DNA from: Pseudoneobacillus rhizosphaerae
GTDB taxonomy: Bacteria; Bacillota; Bacilli; Bacillales; Cytobacillaceae
DNA length: 64,000 nucleotides
Reading direction: 5' to 3'
NCBI RefSeq assembly: GCF_917563885.1
Contig: NZ_CAKJTG010000014.1
Span: forward strand, 43,430 to 107,429
The notes under the pieces are model-generated. The model was given only the letters and a program-made list of their open reading frames with translations, did not search any database and was not told the DNA's origin. Positions 8,529-17,036 of the stretch are shown here, piece by piece; within the stretch, counting starts at the first letter, position 1; every line of letters starts with the position of its first letter. The position numbers and the translations under genes are program-made.

Positions 8529-9470
8529 TTAGCCCCCGCGTGTCAAAATTGAAATAGGTTCGTGATGTACAGTGACTTGTAGTGGAGTTAAACCAATATG
8601 TTCACCATCTGAATGGACATAGATAGGCTCTGTGGAGTAAATAGATATTTTCTGGGCTAAAAAGGTGTTTACTTCTTTAAACATCAAATGCTTACCCCAA
8701 AACACGCTTAAAAATACTAATAATAGCTTAAGTCTTGATAATTGATGGACAATTGTTATATTAAGCTTTCCATCTTTTGTAGTAGCATGTGGAGAAATCT
8801 TCATACCTCCACCATAAAACGGTTGATTAGAAACGGTAACAAACCAAGTATCAGGAAAAGTATATTTTTTTCCATCTATTGTTAGCTCTATAGTTGTGCA
8901 TTTATAGGAAAATAAATGTTTGAGTAAAATAATGACATAAACTAATTGTCCCAGGGAAAAGCGGTTCATTAAACCTTTCCATTTTGACTGGTTTGCTTCA
9001 TATGAAATTAATGCGTCGAAGCCAGCACCTGTACTATTGATAAAAAAATGCTCTCGGTCGCCTTCTAAATCGATTTTACCCAAATCAAAAGTAGGTGAAA
9101 CATTGTTCACTTCAGATAGTAAAAAGGCAAGGGCCATTTCTGGATTCCTAGGTATCCCATATCCTCTCGTAAAATCATTGCCAGAACCACCTGGTATTAC
9201 TCCTATTCGAGCCTTTGAAGAATGGTTTCCGATTCCATTTATCACCTCGTTAATTGTTCCATCTCCACCAACAATGATGATAGTCACCTTGTTTTTATCA
9301 TTGCTTTCCATAATTTGTTTTGCTATTATCTTTCCATGTCCGCTTCGTTCTGTAAAATATCTCTCATAATTGATTTCCTGTTGTGCTAACTGTTTTTCAA
9401 CTGAAGACCAAATCAACTTTGCCTTTCCATTTCCTGCTTTAGGGTTCACAATAAAATATAGTTTTGTCAT
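8529..9470 (-). CDS. ytlR: Diacylglycerol kinase-family lipid kinase YtlR
   Basis: The protein starts MTKLYFIVNPKAGNGKAK and has the nucleotide-binding motif GGDGTINEVINGIG near residue 67, both hallmarks of the DagK/YegS lipid kinase superfamily. These cytoplasmic enzymes phosphorylate diacylglycerol or related lipids at the membrane; substrate not determined here. Start choice is uncertain: an ATG at 9494 adds eight residues, but family proteins start at the position used here. It lies between thpR and amyX in an apparent operon. Confidence 0.85.
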   Translation of the reverse strand: MTKLYFIVNPKAGNGKAKLIWSSVEKQLAQQEINYERYFTERSGHGKIIAKQIMESNDKNKVTIIIVGGDGTINEVINGIGNHSSKARIGVIPGGSGNDFTRGYGIPRNPEMALAFLLSEVNNVSPTFDLGKIDLEGDREHFFINSTGAGFDALISYEANQSKWKGLMNRFSLGQLVYVIILLKHLFSYKCTTIELTIDGKKYTFPDTWFVTVSNQPFYGGGMKISPHATTKDGKLNITIVHQLSRLKLLLVFLSVFWGKHLMFKEVNTFLAQKISIYSTEPIYVHSDGEHIGLTPLQVTVHHEPISILTRGG

Positions 9471-9530
9471 CTTTATGTTCTCTATTCCCCTCATCGTCTT
9501 TCTCTCTAGCTACTATGTATATATAATTTA

Positions 9531-10100
9531 TTAAGATTGTAGTGAAAAGGTAATCAAATTTTCATATTTTGGTGTTTGTAAAAGATTGGTTTTGTATAAA
9601 ACGACTTCAGTTGCTAAAAAAGTGAGTGGTTGTTGCTCAAATATATTTTTTACAACCAATTCGTTTTGATCGAACTCTTCCTCTCTAGACCACTTTCTTG
9701 CCAATGTAATGTGTGGATGAAAGGCACGTTTCTCTAACTGAAAGCCCGCTTTCGTGCAAGCATTGTATACTTGGTTTCGGAGCACTTGAAGCTCTTGGCT
9801 GTCATTTAGCCCAGTCCAGAAAATTCTTGGAGCACTCTTCATTCCGAAAGTACCGATTTGGGAAATAGTTAAAGGAATCGATTTTTCCGTTTTTATATAT
9901 TGCGGAATCAGCTCCCTTACATCCTTAAGTTGACTCTCGTTGGCATAGCCTAAAAATGCAAGAGTAATATGATAGTCCTCTTTATGAACCCACCTTTTAA
10001 AATGGAAATCTTTTTGAAATTCTTCCGTTGCTTCAAATAGTGACCGATTAATTGGATCAGGTAACTTTACGGCTAAAAAGTAATGAGTGTTTTCTGACAT
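9531..10100 (-). CDS. thpR: RNA 2',3'-cyclic phosphodiesterase ThpR (YtlP)
   Basis: The 189-residue protein is a 2H phosphoesterase: the two catalytic H-x-T motifs are HITLAF (His44, Thr46) and HITLAR (His130, Thr132). Family members open 2',3'-cyclic phosphates and can ligate RNA halves in vitro; the cellular RNA target is not settled. The ribosome site GGTGGG precedes the ATG. First gene of a probable thpR-ytlR-amyX transcript. Confidence 0.9.
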   Translation of the reverse strand: MSENTHYFLAVKLPDPINRSLFEATEEFQKDFHFKRWVHKEDYHITLAFLGYANESQLKDVRELIPQYIKTEKSIPLTISQIGTFGMKSAPRIFWTGLNDSQELQVLRNQVYNACTKAGFQLEKRAFHPHITLARKWSREEEFDQNELVVKNIFEQQPLTFLATEVVLYKTNLLQTPKYENLITFSLQS

Positions 10101-10211
10101 AAGTTTCCCACCTTATTTATTTTTATAAATTCTTTTTAGTTTGCCTATTTTTCAAAGCTTAAATAAGATATTGTATTGCTCGTGATGCGTGGGACAAACA
10201 TTATTTTTGAA

Positions 10212-10256
10212 TAAAAGTTAGATAGGCTGTCTTTAAGACAGCCTACCCAACTTTTT
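10212..10256 (-). terminator. Strong intrinsic terminator of pepV
   Basis: GTTAGATAGGCTGTC (10217-10231) and GACAGCCTACCCAAC (10237-10251) form a 15-bp stem with two G-U wobbles and a five-base loop, followed on the minus strand by TTTTATT. Confidence 0.85.
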
Positions 10257-10260
10257 AATA

Positions 10261-11673
10261 TTATTCCTTCGCTAATTCATAAATAGCCTGTGCATAAATA
10301 GCGGTTGCTTTTAACAAGTCCTCAATAAATATATACTCATCCTTTTGATGGGCAATGTCCTCTCTTCCTGGAAATAGAGGTCCAAAAGCTACACCTGATT
10401 TGAGAGAGCGGGCATATGTGCCTCCTCCAATAGAAATTAGCTCCGCTTTTTCACCAGTTTGTTCTTCATACACCTTCTTCAAAGTTTGAATGAGGACATC
10501 ATTTTCATCAACATGGTGTGGTTTGGAATCGGAGAAATTTTCTATTCTAAATCCTTTTTCATCTAGTACCTTTTCAAGCTTCTCCTTTGTCTTCGTCATG
10601 TCATTTGTAACTGGATAACGAAGATTTGCACCAATCCTCCCTCCTTCTTCAAGATTATAGGAAAGTTTTCCGATATTAATGGTTAAATCTCCTGTAATAT
10701 CATCCCGGTAATTGACTCCTAAACGAATTCCTCTTGAATCATTAAATAGATATTCAGATACAAATTCAAAATAAGATTTGGATTCCTCGTCTAGTTCTTG
10801 TTTTGCTAAGAAGGCTGCTAAATGGAGTCCAGCATTCTTACCATTATTCGGCTCCATTCCATGTGCGGAAACCCCTTCTACTTCTAAAAAGAACACGCCA
10901 TTTTCGACGTAGTACTTCCCTTTTAGCTGGTTTTCATTTAAATAACTATCAAAATTTTGAACTATTTTCGTTTGTTCCTCTTTAAGTAGTAGCGATGATT
11001 TTGCAAAATCAGGAACCATATTGTACCTTCTGCCAGATTGGAAGTTCAAAACTTGAACTGGCGATTTTACTCGTGTATTACTTTCAATTTTCATGACTAT
11101 ATCAAAATCAGAAATTCCTTTTTCCGCAAAGATAATTGGAAAATCTGCATCCGGCGCAAATCCCATTGTGGGCATTTCTTCATGTTCAAAATAATGTTCA
11201 ACACATCGCCAATTACTTTCCTCATCTGTACCGATAATCATGCGCACACGTTTTGAAAGTGGCAAGTCAAGCTCCTTAACGATTTTCATTGCATAGTAGG
11301 CAGCCATTGTCGGACCTTTGTCATCTAACGCACCGCGGGCATAAATTTTACCGTCGCGAATATCTGCTCCAAATGGGTCGCTAGTCCACCCATCACCCTC
11401 TGGTACAACATCAACATGACATAGAATCCCTACTAAATCATCACCTTGTCCGAATTCTAAATGACCAGCAAGATTTCCGACATTCTTACTAGCAAAGCCA
11501 TCTTTTTCCCCAATTCGAAGCATAAATTGTAATGCTTCCTTTACTCCTTCACCAAGCGGAGCATCCTCTGTCGCATTTTCCTCATCTAAAAGACTTTTAA
11601 TATGTAAGAGCTGCTGAGTATCTTTAATAAGCTCCTCTTTACGTTTTTCGACTTCATCCATCCAATTTATCAT
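10261..11673 (-). CDS. pepV: M20-family dipeptidase PepV (YtjP)
   Basis: PepV is a cytoplasmic zinc dipeptidase that cleaves a wide range of dipeptides. The 470-residue length is typical. Metal ligands are visible: His86 and Asp88 in CHVDVVPEG, bridging Asp118 in GALDDKG, catalytic and ligand Glu151-Glu152 in GTDEESN, and a late histidine in the GREDIAHQ segment. The 436-base upstream gap holds a possible CcpA operator at 11736-11749. Monocistronic with its own terminator. Confidence 0.93.
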   Translation of the reverse strand: MINWMDEVEKRKEELIKDTQQLLHIKSLLDEENATEDAPLGEGVKEALQFMLRIGEKDGFASKNVGNLAGHLEFGQGDDLVGILCHVDVVPEGDGWTSDPFGADIRDGKIYARGALDDKGPTMAAYYAMKIVKELDLPLSKRVRMIIGTDEESNWRCVEHYFEHEEMPTMGFAPDADFPIIFAEKGISDFDIVMKIESNTRVKSPVQVLNFQSGRRYNMVPDFAKSSLLLKEEQTKIVQNFDSYLNENQLKGKYYVENGVFFLEVEGVSAHGMEPNNGKNAGLHLAAFLAKQELDEESKSYFEFVSEYLFNDSRGIRLGVNYRDDITGDLTINIGKLSYNLEEGGRIGANLRYPVTNDMTKTKEKLEKVLDEKGFRIENFSDSKPHHVDENDVLIQTLKKVYEEQTGEKAELISIGGGTYARSLKSGVAFGPLFPGREDIAHQKDEYIFIEDLLKATAIYAQAIYELAKE

Positions 11674-12109
11674 CGTGTGAAATCCTCCAATATTTTATAT
11701 CATATTAATCATTTTCCCATTTTTATATAGATTAGTGCAAGCGCTCTGATTTTTGACTTCTAATTACTAAGGTGGTTTAAACATAATTGTTGATATTGGA
11801 ACATTTTTATTGATTATTTTTCTAAAAATTCACACAAATCATCATATCCCCCTTGTCCACTGCCATATGTATAACTACAAGACTGATGAAGGGAGGAGAA
11901 AAATAGTTTATTAATGTTAAAAAATTATTAAATTTCGATGGTTTAGTGGAAATGTTCTGACAATGTGGGTACAATAGTAGATAAGGTATAACTTCTTATT
12001 AAGTAAAACTGGTAAAGGGGTTGTCTGGAAAAAAGAAAACTACATATTTGTTGAAAATCCGGTCGAAGGAATTTGCCAATGGTTTTAATAAAGGATAGGG
12101 AGTGTTTTT
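11674..12109. other. Intergenic region between divergent pepV and ytzE
   Basis: This 436-base gap has no credible coding frame. Near pepV it holds a cre-like palindrome. Around 11887 there is a strong ribosome-site-like GAAGGGAGGAG, but every start after it closes within a few codons. A TACAAT hexamer at about 11968 and a TATAAC about 20 bases on are possible promoter elements for ytzE; no well-spaced -35 partner is convincing. Confidence 0.5.
11736..11749. promoter_or_regulatory. Possible cre (CcpA) site upstream of pepV
   Basis: TGCAAGCGCTCTGA agrees with the catabolite-response consensus TGWAANCGNTNNCA at nearly all fixed positions, with one clear mismatch near the right end. It is about 65 bases upstream of the pepV start and just upstream of a TATATA hexamer on the minus strand, a position suited to repression. 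Motif evidence only. Confidence 0.35.
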
Positions 12110-12331
12110 TTGAAGCCTTCAACTAACCGAATGTTAAACCGCATCAAATCCATCTACATGTTTATCAATAATAAAGGGCTTGTAACCACACAGGAGCTTG
12201 TAGAGGAATTTGCTATTACTCCTCGCACCATTCAACGAGATTTAAACGTCTTGGCCTACAATGATTTAGTTGAAAGCCCAAGTCGAGGTATGTGGACAAC
12301 AACTGAGAAAAAGGTAAAAATATCGTCTTAA
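12110..12331 (+). CDS. ytzE: Small DeoR-type HTH regulator YtzE
   Basis: The 73-residue protein is a stand-alone DeoR-family winged helix-turn-helix: KGLVTTQELVEEF followed by TPRTIQRDLNVLAYNDLVE. It lacks the sugar-phosphate-sensing domain of full DeoR regulators, as does B. subtilis YtzE. The start is TTG at 12110 with GGATAGGGAG upstream. The position between pepV and ytzG is conserved in Bacillus. Target genes are unknown. Confidence 0.87.
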   Translation: MKPSTNRMLNRIKSIYMFINNKGLVTTQELVEEFAITPRTIQRDLNVLAYNDLVESPSRGMWTTTEKKVKISS

Positions 12332-12340
12332 TAAAAAAAA

Positions 12341-12369
12341 GGAATCGCCTTGATGGCGATTTCTTTTTT
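12341..12369. terminator. Bidirectional terminator between ytzE and ytzG
   Basis: GGAATCGCC and GGCGATTTC form a tight hairpin followed by TTTTTT on the plus strand and preceded by eight A residues, so it can end both convergent genes. Confidence 0.8.
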
Positions 12370-13084
12370 ATGGTTGATAATTCATTAATTCCTCAAGCTC
12401 TTCAACCGTCAACTCACGATATTCCCCGAGTTCCAATGTTTCATCCAGTTTTAATGATCCCATAGAAATCCGTTTTAAATAGACTACACGTTTCCCGACT
12501 GCTTGGAACATTCTTTTAACTTGATGAAATTTACCTTCTGTTATCGTTAGTTCAATATCCGACATGATTCCAGATTTTAATATCACTAATTCTCCCGGCT
12601 TCGTTTCATAGCCATCATCTAAAGTAACACCTTTACGAAAGGCATGGATATCCTCTTCCGTTACTTCTCCTTCAATGACGGCAAAATATGTTTTCGGAAC
12701 ATGCTTTTTGGGTGAGAGTAAACGGTGTGAAAGCTGTCCATCATTGGTGATTAACAGCAGGCCCTCTGTGTCCTTATCTAATCGCCCAACTGGAAAGGGT
12801 TCATAAACTTGATCCTCCATTTCTAACAAGTCAATCACAGTCTCATCCCGATTATCCTCGGTTGCAGATATGACCCCTCCAGGCTTATTCATCATTAAAT
12901 AGATGAATTCCTTATAAACTACTTCTTGCCCGTTAATGGTCACAACATCTTCGTTTGGATCAATATGCTCCTTTGCATCCTTCACCAATTTTCCATTTAT
13001 TTTAACAGCACCTTTTTTTAAAAGACCTTTTACTTCTTTTCGACTTCCATAGCCAAGATTGGCTAGCATTTTATCAATTCTCAT
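12368..13084 (-). CDS. ytzG: RsuA-family rRNA pseudouridine synthase YtzG
   Basis: The start is the ATG at 13084 with TTTGGAGGATAACA before it; a longer frame to 13129 lacks a ribosome site. The 238-residue protein has an N-terminal S4 RNA-binding domain (MRIDKMLANLGYGSRKEV) and the RsuA/RluB catalytic motif GRLDKDTEGLLLIT with the nucleophilic aspartate. Such enzymes isomerise uridine in rRNA. The exact target site cannot be read from sequence. Confidence 0.9.
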   Translation of the reverse strand: MRIDKMLANLGYGSRKEVKGLLKKGAVKINGKLVKDAKEHIDPNEDVVTINGQEVVYKEFIYLMMNKPGGVISATEDNRDETVIDLLEMEDQVYEPFPVGRLDKDTEGLLLITNDGQLSHRLLSPKKHVPKTYFAVIEGEVTEEDIHAFRKGVTLDDGYETKPGELVILKSGIMSDIELTITEGKFHQVKRMFQAVGKRVVYLKRISMGSLKLDETLELGEYRELTVEELEELMNYQP

Positions 13085-13201
13085 TGTTATCCTCCAAATA
13101 GGTTTTCTTGTTTTTAGGCAAAGGCCCATACATATTTATTACTACAACATAGACTGTTATCGTTAGTCAGCTAATTCATTATATAAAGAGGAGCGAATGC
13201 A

Positions 13202-13453
13202 ATGTATTACCACCCACATAATCAAGGTTATTTTATCCCTAATCAGGAATTACCAACGCAACAAGACCCACGTCAATTTCCTGGTGGAGGATACCACGGC
13301 GGAGGAGGATTCCCTGGTGGCGGAGGCGGTCAAACAGATCGACGCTTAGATCGTTTAGAAAGAGAGGTCCAACGCTTAGATCAACGTTTGGACCAATTAG
13401 AAAGACGAGTTGCCAGAATTGAAAGACGTCTTAATATTAGAGATGAGTATTAA
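13202..13453 (+). CDS. Glycine-rich coiled-coil small protein
   Basis: The 83-residue protein has three parts: a Tyr/His/Pro-rich head (MYYHPHNQGYFIPNQE), a Gly-rich stretch at about residues 28-43 (GGGYHGGGGFPGGGGG), and a basic heptad-repeat coiled coil from about 46 to 80 (RLDRLEREVQRLDQRLDQLE). A good ribosome site (AAGAGGAG) precedes the ATG. The composition resembles small spore-coat or inner-spore proteins of bacilli, but I do not recognise the family and that is only a suggestion. Confidence 0.75.
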   Translation: MYYHPHNQGYFIPNQELPTQQDPRQFPGGGYHGGGGFPGGGGGQTDRRLDRLEREVQRLDQRLDQLERRVARIERRLNIRDEY

Positions 13454-13474
13454 ACAATCTACTAATTGAAACAA

Positions 13475-13505
13475 TGGGTGACTCGCTATTAGAGTCACCC
13501 ATTTT
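13475..13505. terminator. Bidirectional terminator between 13202 gene and murJ
   Basis: GGGTGACTC and GAGTCACCC form a perfect 9-bp stem with a 7-base loop, followed by ATTTT on the plus strand and reached from murJ on the minus strand. Confidence 0.75.
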
Positions 13506-15123
13506 AAATACGTAATCTCAATTTCTCTTTAACCCGATTCGCTTTGTCCCCGAATAAAAAGTAAACTAGGTTCGACTTGAATCCAAGATATGCATAAATA
13601 ACAGCACCAACTAGGGCACAAACACCGATGATGATAATGGCTTGGAATTTAGATTCTGGTGATAGGAATAATGTTAACAGCCAATAAGAAATTGACGCTG
13701 CAAGAATCATTGCTATGGAGAAGATAATAATTAGTAAACTTCTTCTCCAGACAAACCGAAATGGATAACCAGCAAACTTGCGAATCACATATAAATTAAT
13801 TAATATGGCTGTTAAATATCCAAGGGCAGTTGCCACAATAGCCCCTTGGGTTTCCATCAATTTAATTAAAGGAATATTTAAACTCAACTTGATTAGAAGT
13901 CCAACAAGCAAGCTTAATATCGTAAACTTCTGTTCATTAATTCCTTGTAAAATAGCAGCTGTAACTGAAAATAAAGCAAATAGAATCGCTACCGGTGCAT
14001 ACGTTCTTAAAACTTCTGTTCCAAGAGGTACATGCTCATAAAAGACCGTATAAAACGGTTCCGCTAATAGCGATAACCCTAAAACCGCCGGTAATGTTAA
14101 AAACAATAATACTTGAAAGGTTTGATTTAGTTGATGGTTTAAATTTTTTACGTTATTTTCTACAAATGAAGCTGTTACACTTGGAACAAGAGTTAACGAG
14201 AATGCTGTTGCAAGTGAAACTGGGATAATTACTAGCTTATGTGATTGAAAATTCAAAATGGAAAAGGCATCCGTTGCTATTTCTTCCATTCCGATTGATT
14301 TCATTGCCATTTCAAAGGTAAATTGATCGATTAATTGAAATAACGGATTCGCTATTCCTACAAACACAAATGGAGCGGCATAAATTAGAATTTCCTTATA
14401 CATATCCTTCAAGGAAATCTGTACAGTTCCTTTGTCATATTGGAGTAATTCATCAAGATGAGGTTTTCTTTTATACCAGTACCAGATAAGTACCGCTAGC
14501 CCACCTATAGCTCCAATGAATGCTGCAAAGGTCGCTATACTTACTGCTGAAACTAAACTTCCCTTCATTACTTTTAAAACAATAAAGGCCCCCACTAATA
14601 AAAAAGCAATCCGTGCAATTTGTTCGATAACTTGTGAAACTGCGGATGGCCCCATGGATTGATGGCCTTGAAAGAATCCCCTAATCATACTCATAAACGG
14701 AACAACAATTAATGCGAAACTGACGGCACGTGTTACGGCTGTAACATCATTTACACTTACCCCTGAATCTACCTCACCTGCTAAACTCATTTTAGCAATC
14801 ATAGGAGCGGATAAATATAAGACAAGGAATGCCACGATCCCACTCATCATCATGATGAGCAAGCCCGATTTAAATAATCTTCGCCCCACAGCGTATTCCT
14901 CTAAAGCATTGTATTTAGAAATAAACTTAGATACCGCAAGTGGGACCCCCGCTGTAGCAATACTAATAAAAATGGTATAAGGTACATAGCTGTATTGATA
15001 AAGTGCTGTCCCCTTTGCCCCAACTATATCGTAAAACGGGATAACGTAAAATAATCCAAGTACCTTGGATATGAGAGTCCCTAAAGATAAAATAAACGTT
15101 CCTCTTAAAAGCTTTGATGACAT
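13504..15123 (-). CDS. murJ: Lipid II flippase MurJ (YtgP)
   Basis: The 539-residue protein is an integral membrane protein of the MOP/MVF superfamily with about 14 hydrophobic segments. It starts with KLLRGTFILSLGTLISKVLGLFYVIPFY, characteristic of the YtgP/SpoVB group. B. subtilis YtgP was shown to be its MurJ, flipping lipid II for peptidoglycan assembly. The related SpoVB is sporulation-specific; placement next to ytfP supports YtgP. A repeat element (copy 2) occupies the upstream region. Confidence 0.88.
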   Translation of the reverse strand: MSSKLLRGTFILSLGTLISKVLGLFYVIPFYDIVGAKGTALYQYSYVPYTIFISIATAGVPLAVSKFISKYNALEEYAVGRRLFKSGLLIMMMSGIVAFLVLYLSAPMIAKMSLAGEVDSGVSVNDVTAVTRAVSFALIVVPFMSMIRGFFQGHQSMGPSAVSQVIEQIARIAFLLVGAFIVLKVMKGSLVSAVSIATFAAFIGAIGGLAVLIWYWYKRKPHLDELLQYDKGTVQISLKDMYKEILIYAAPFVFVGIANPLFQLIDQFTFEMAMKSIGMEEIATDAFSILNFQSHKLVIIPVSLATAFSLTLVPSVTASFVENNVKNLNHQLNQTFQVLLFLTLPAVLGLSLLAEPFYTVFYEHVPLGTEVLRTYAPVAILFALFSVTAAILQGINEQKFTILSLLVGLLIKLSLNIPLIKLMETQGAIVATALGYLTAILINLYVIRKFAGYPFRFVWRRSLLIIIFSIAMILAASISYWLLTLFLSPESKFQAIIIIGVCALVGAVIYAYLGFKSNLVYFLFGDKANRVKEKLRLRI

Positions 15124-15246
15124 ATAATCCCTTCTTACTTAAAGGCTACTTTTTAACACTATTAGTAGTTTACCTTTTCTTTATGTCTTGTGCTACTTTT
15201 TTCCGTGTTCTTTTATTGTTTGTCATAAATCGTTATAATAACTAGA

Positions 15247-15408
15247 GGCTCTTTTCGTAAACTTGGTTGCTATCACTTCATAAATTAACAAACCATATAA
15301 AGGTATAGCTCATAATAACTTGAATAATAGGAGAAAAGATGCCCCGAAGCCTAAATTAATACGGGTTTAGACTTCGTTCAAAAAACAATAATCTTTTCGT
15401 AAATAACC
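15247..15408 (-). repeat. MITE-like inverted-repeat element, copy 2
   Basis: This 162-bp copy is reversed relative to copies 1 and 4. It begins GGCTCTTTTCGTAAAC and ends CTTTTCGTAAATAACC. The interior contains GATGCCCCGAAGCC and ATACGGGTTTAGAC, which are the reverse complements of the shared core. The flanks TAACTAGA and TTTCTAAA match at only 5 of 8 positions, so the duplication is decayed. It lies between the divergent murJ and ytfP genes and may carry or displace their promoters. Confidence 0.7.
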
Positions 15409-15442
15409 TTTCTAAATAAGAATGGATAAAGTTGGTGAAGAA

Positions 15443-16696
15443 ATGGATTTTGATGTAATTGTCATTGGTGGCGGCCCATCGGGATTGATGGCAGCGATTG
15501 CTGCTGGTGAAAAAGGTTCAAAGGTTCTATTAATTGATAAAGGTGATAAGCTAGGTCGGAAGCTTGCGATTTCTGGTGGTGGTCGTTGTAACGTCACAAA
15601 TCGTCTACCTATTGAGGAAATTATTAAACACATCCCAGGTAATGGCCGATTTTTATATAGCGCATTTTCGTTATTTAGTAATGAAGATATTATCCGTTTT
15701 TTTGAGGGTCTTGGTATTCAATTAAAAGAAGAAGATCATGGTCGAATGTTTCCAGTGACGGATAAAGCACAATCGGTTGTGGATGCGTTATTATCTAGGC
15801 TTTCTGAGTTGAAAGTTCAAATTAAAACGAACACGCCAGTAGCTACAATTGATTATGAAAATGGTCGTGTTCAATCGGTTCTCTTAAGAAATGGGGAACG
15901 TTTTTTTGCCAATTCCGTTGTTCTTGCAGTCGGTGGAAAATCAGTTCCTCATACGGGGTCAACTGGAGATGGTTATGCTTGGGCTAAAAAAGCAGGGCAT
16001 ACGATAACGGATTTATTTCCAACAGAGGTACCTGTAACCTCTAATGAGTCATTTATTAAAGAAAAAACATTGCAAGGGCTTTCCCTGCAAAGTGTGGCAC
16101 TAAGTGTATTAAATCCAAAAGGTAAACCACTAATTACCCATCGGATGGATATGATTTTTACTCATTTCGGTGTCAGTGGTCCGGCTGTACTTCGCTGTAG
16201 TCAATTTGTTGTGAAAGCAATGAAGAAGTGGGATTTAAAAGAAGTTACCATGAGCCTCGATGTATTTCCTGATTGGTCAGAGGAAGCTATTTTCCAAGAG
16301 ATACATAGGTTATTAAAGGAAGATGCCAAAAAAGCAATAAAAAATAGCTTGAAGGGCTTTTTACCTGAACGCTACTTAACGTTTTTGTTCGATATAAATG
16401 GAATTGATTCTACCGTTCAGGGAGCAAGTCTTTCTCATGAAAAAATCCGTTCATTGGCTAAAAGCTGTAAGGGCTTCACCTTTCAAGTAAATGGAACATT
16501 GCCAATAGAAAAAGCTTTCGTAACTGGCGGTGGAGTATCAGTTAAAGAAATTGATCCGAAAACATTGGGGTCCAAATTGATGGAAGGTTTGTACTTCTGC
16601 GGTGAAATACTTGATATTCACGGATATACAGGTGGCTATAATATTACCTCTGCTCTTGTCACTGGTCGATTGGCAGGGATGAATGCAGCAAAATAA
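15443..16696 (+). CDS. ytfP: YtfP, BaiN/HI0933-like NAD(P)/FAD oxidoreductase
   Basis: I use the ATG at 15443, preceded by TTGGTGAAGAA; the upstream ATG at 15422 has no ribosome site. The 417-residue flavoprotein has the dinucleotide-binding motif [14 protein letters not shown] at the N-terminus, the family signature [10 protein letters not shown], and a C-terminal FAD motif around [19 protein letters not shown]. The HI0933/YhiN family is widespread but its physiological substrate is poorly defined. Confidence 0.88.
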   Translation: MDFDVIVIGGGPSGLMAAIAAGEKGSKVLLIDKGDKLGRKLAISGGGRCNVTNRLPIEEIIKHIPGNGRFLYSAFSLFSNEDIIRFFEGLGIQLKEEDHGRMFPVTDKAQSVVDALLSRLSELKVQIKTNTPVATIDYENGRVQSVLLRNGERFFANSVVLAVGGKSVPHTGSTGDGYAWAKKAGHTITDLFPTEVPVTSNESFIKEKTLQGLSLQSVALSVLNPKGKPLITHRMDMIFTHFGVSGPAVLRCSQFVVKAMKKWDLKEVTMSLDVFPDWSEEAIFQEIHRLLKEDAKKAIKNSLKGFLPERYLTFLFDINGIDSTVQGASLSHEKIRSLAKSCKGFTFQVNGTLPIEKAFVTGGGVSVKEIDPKTLGSKLMEGLYFCGEILDIHGYTGGYNITSALVTGRLAGMNAAK

Positions 16697-16697
16697 T

Positions 16698-16727
16698 AAA
16701 AAGGGCTTCTAAAGCCCTTTTTATTTA
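16698..16727. terminator. Bidirectional terminator between ytfP and cse60
   Basis: AAAGGGCTT and AAGCCCTTT form a short perfect stem followed by TTATTT; flanking A-runs allow use from the opposite strand. Confidence 0.75.
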
Positions 16728-16900
16728 CGATAGATAACCATTGCCGAAAAACAATAGATTTGTTCATCCTCTTCTTCTTGAATCGCTGCGACATTATACT
16801 TTATATCAACTAGTTTCGTTTCATCGATTTTTTTCAGAAAAAGATTCATATCCTTTTCTAAATCTTTTTCATGCTCATGGTCAAAAACTTTGACTTGGAT
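16721..16900 (-). CDS. cse60: Sporulation protein Cse60 (YteV)
   Basis: The product, read from a TTG at 16900 with AGAGGAAGAGG upstream, has 59 residues starting (M)IQVKVFDHEHEKDLE and ending CFSAMVIYRK. That agrees in length and sequence style with Cse60, a 60-residue protein made under sigma-E in the mother cell of B. subtilis. A longer GTG-initiated frame (to 16921) has poor spacing. Molecular function is unknown. Its 3' end overlaps the shared terminator with ytfP. Confidence 0.82.
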   Translation of the reverse strand: MQVKVFDHEHEKDLEKDMNLFLKKIDETKLVDIKYNVAAIQEEEDEQIYCFSAMVIYRK

Positions 16901-17000
16901 CAAAGCGCCTCTTCCTCTCACCTTTTTGTACCTAGTATGACCATTTTCAGAATTATTTATAATAGAAGATTCATATTATTTGAAAATTAATTTACGCATA

Positions 17001-17036
17001 AAAAGGGATAAGCCTATAGTTCCTAGCTTACCCGCT
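17001..17036 (-). terminator. Terminator at the end of the ArAE-family gene
   Basis: On the minus strand GGGTAAGC and GCTTATCCC pair around a loop of about eleven bases and are followed by TTTTTATG. The stop codon lies inside the left arm. Confidence 0.65.

Noticed and set aside
11885..11960. Short leader peptide after the strong ribosome-site-like GAAGGGAGGAG
   Set aside because: The following ATG frame has only five codons and other frames start with non-standard codons; nothing supports translation.
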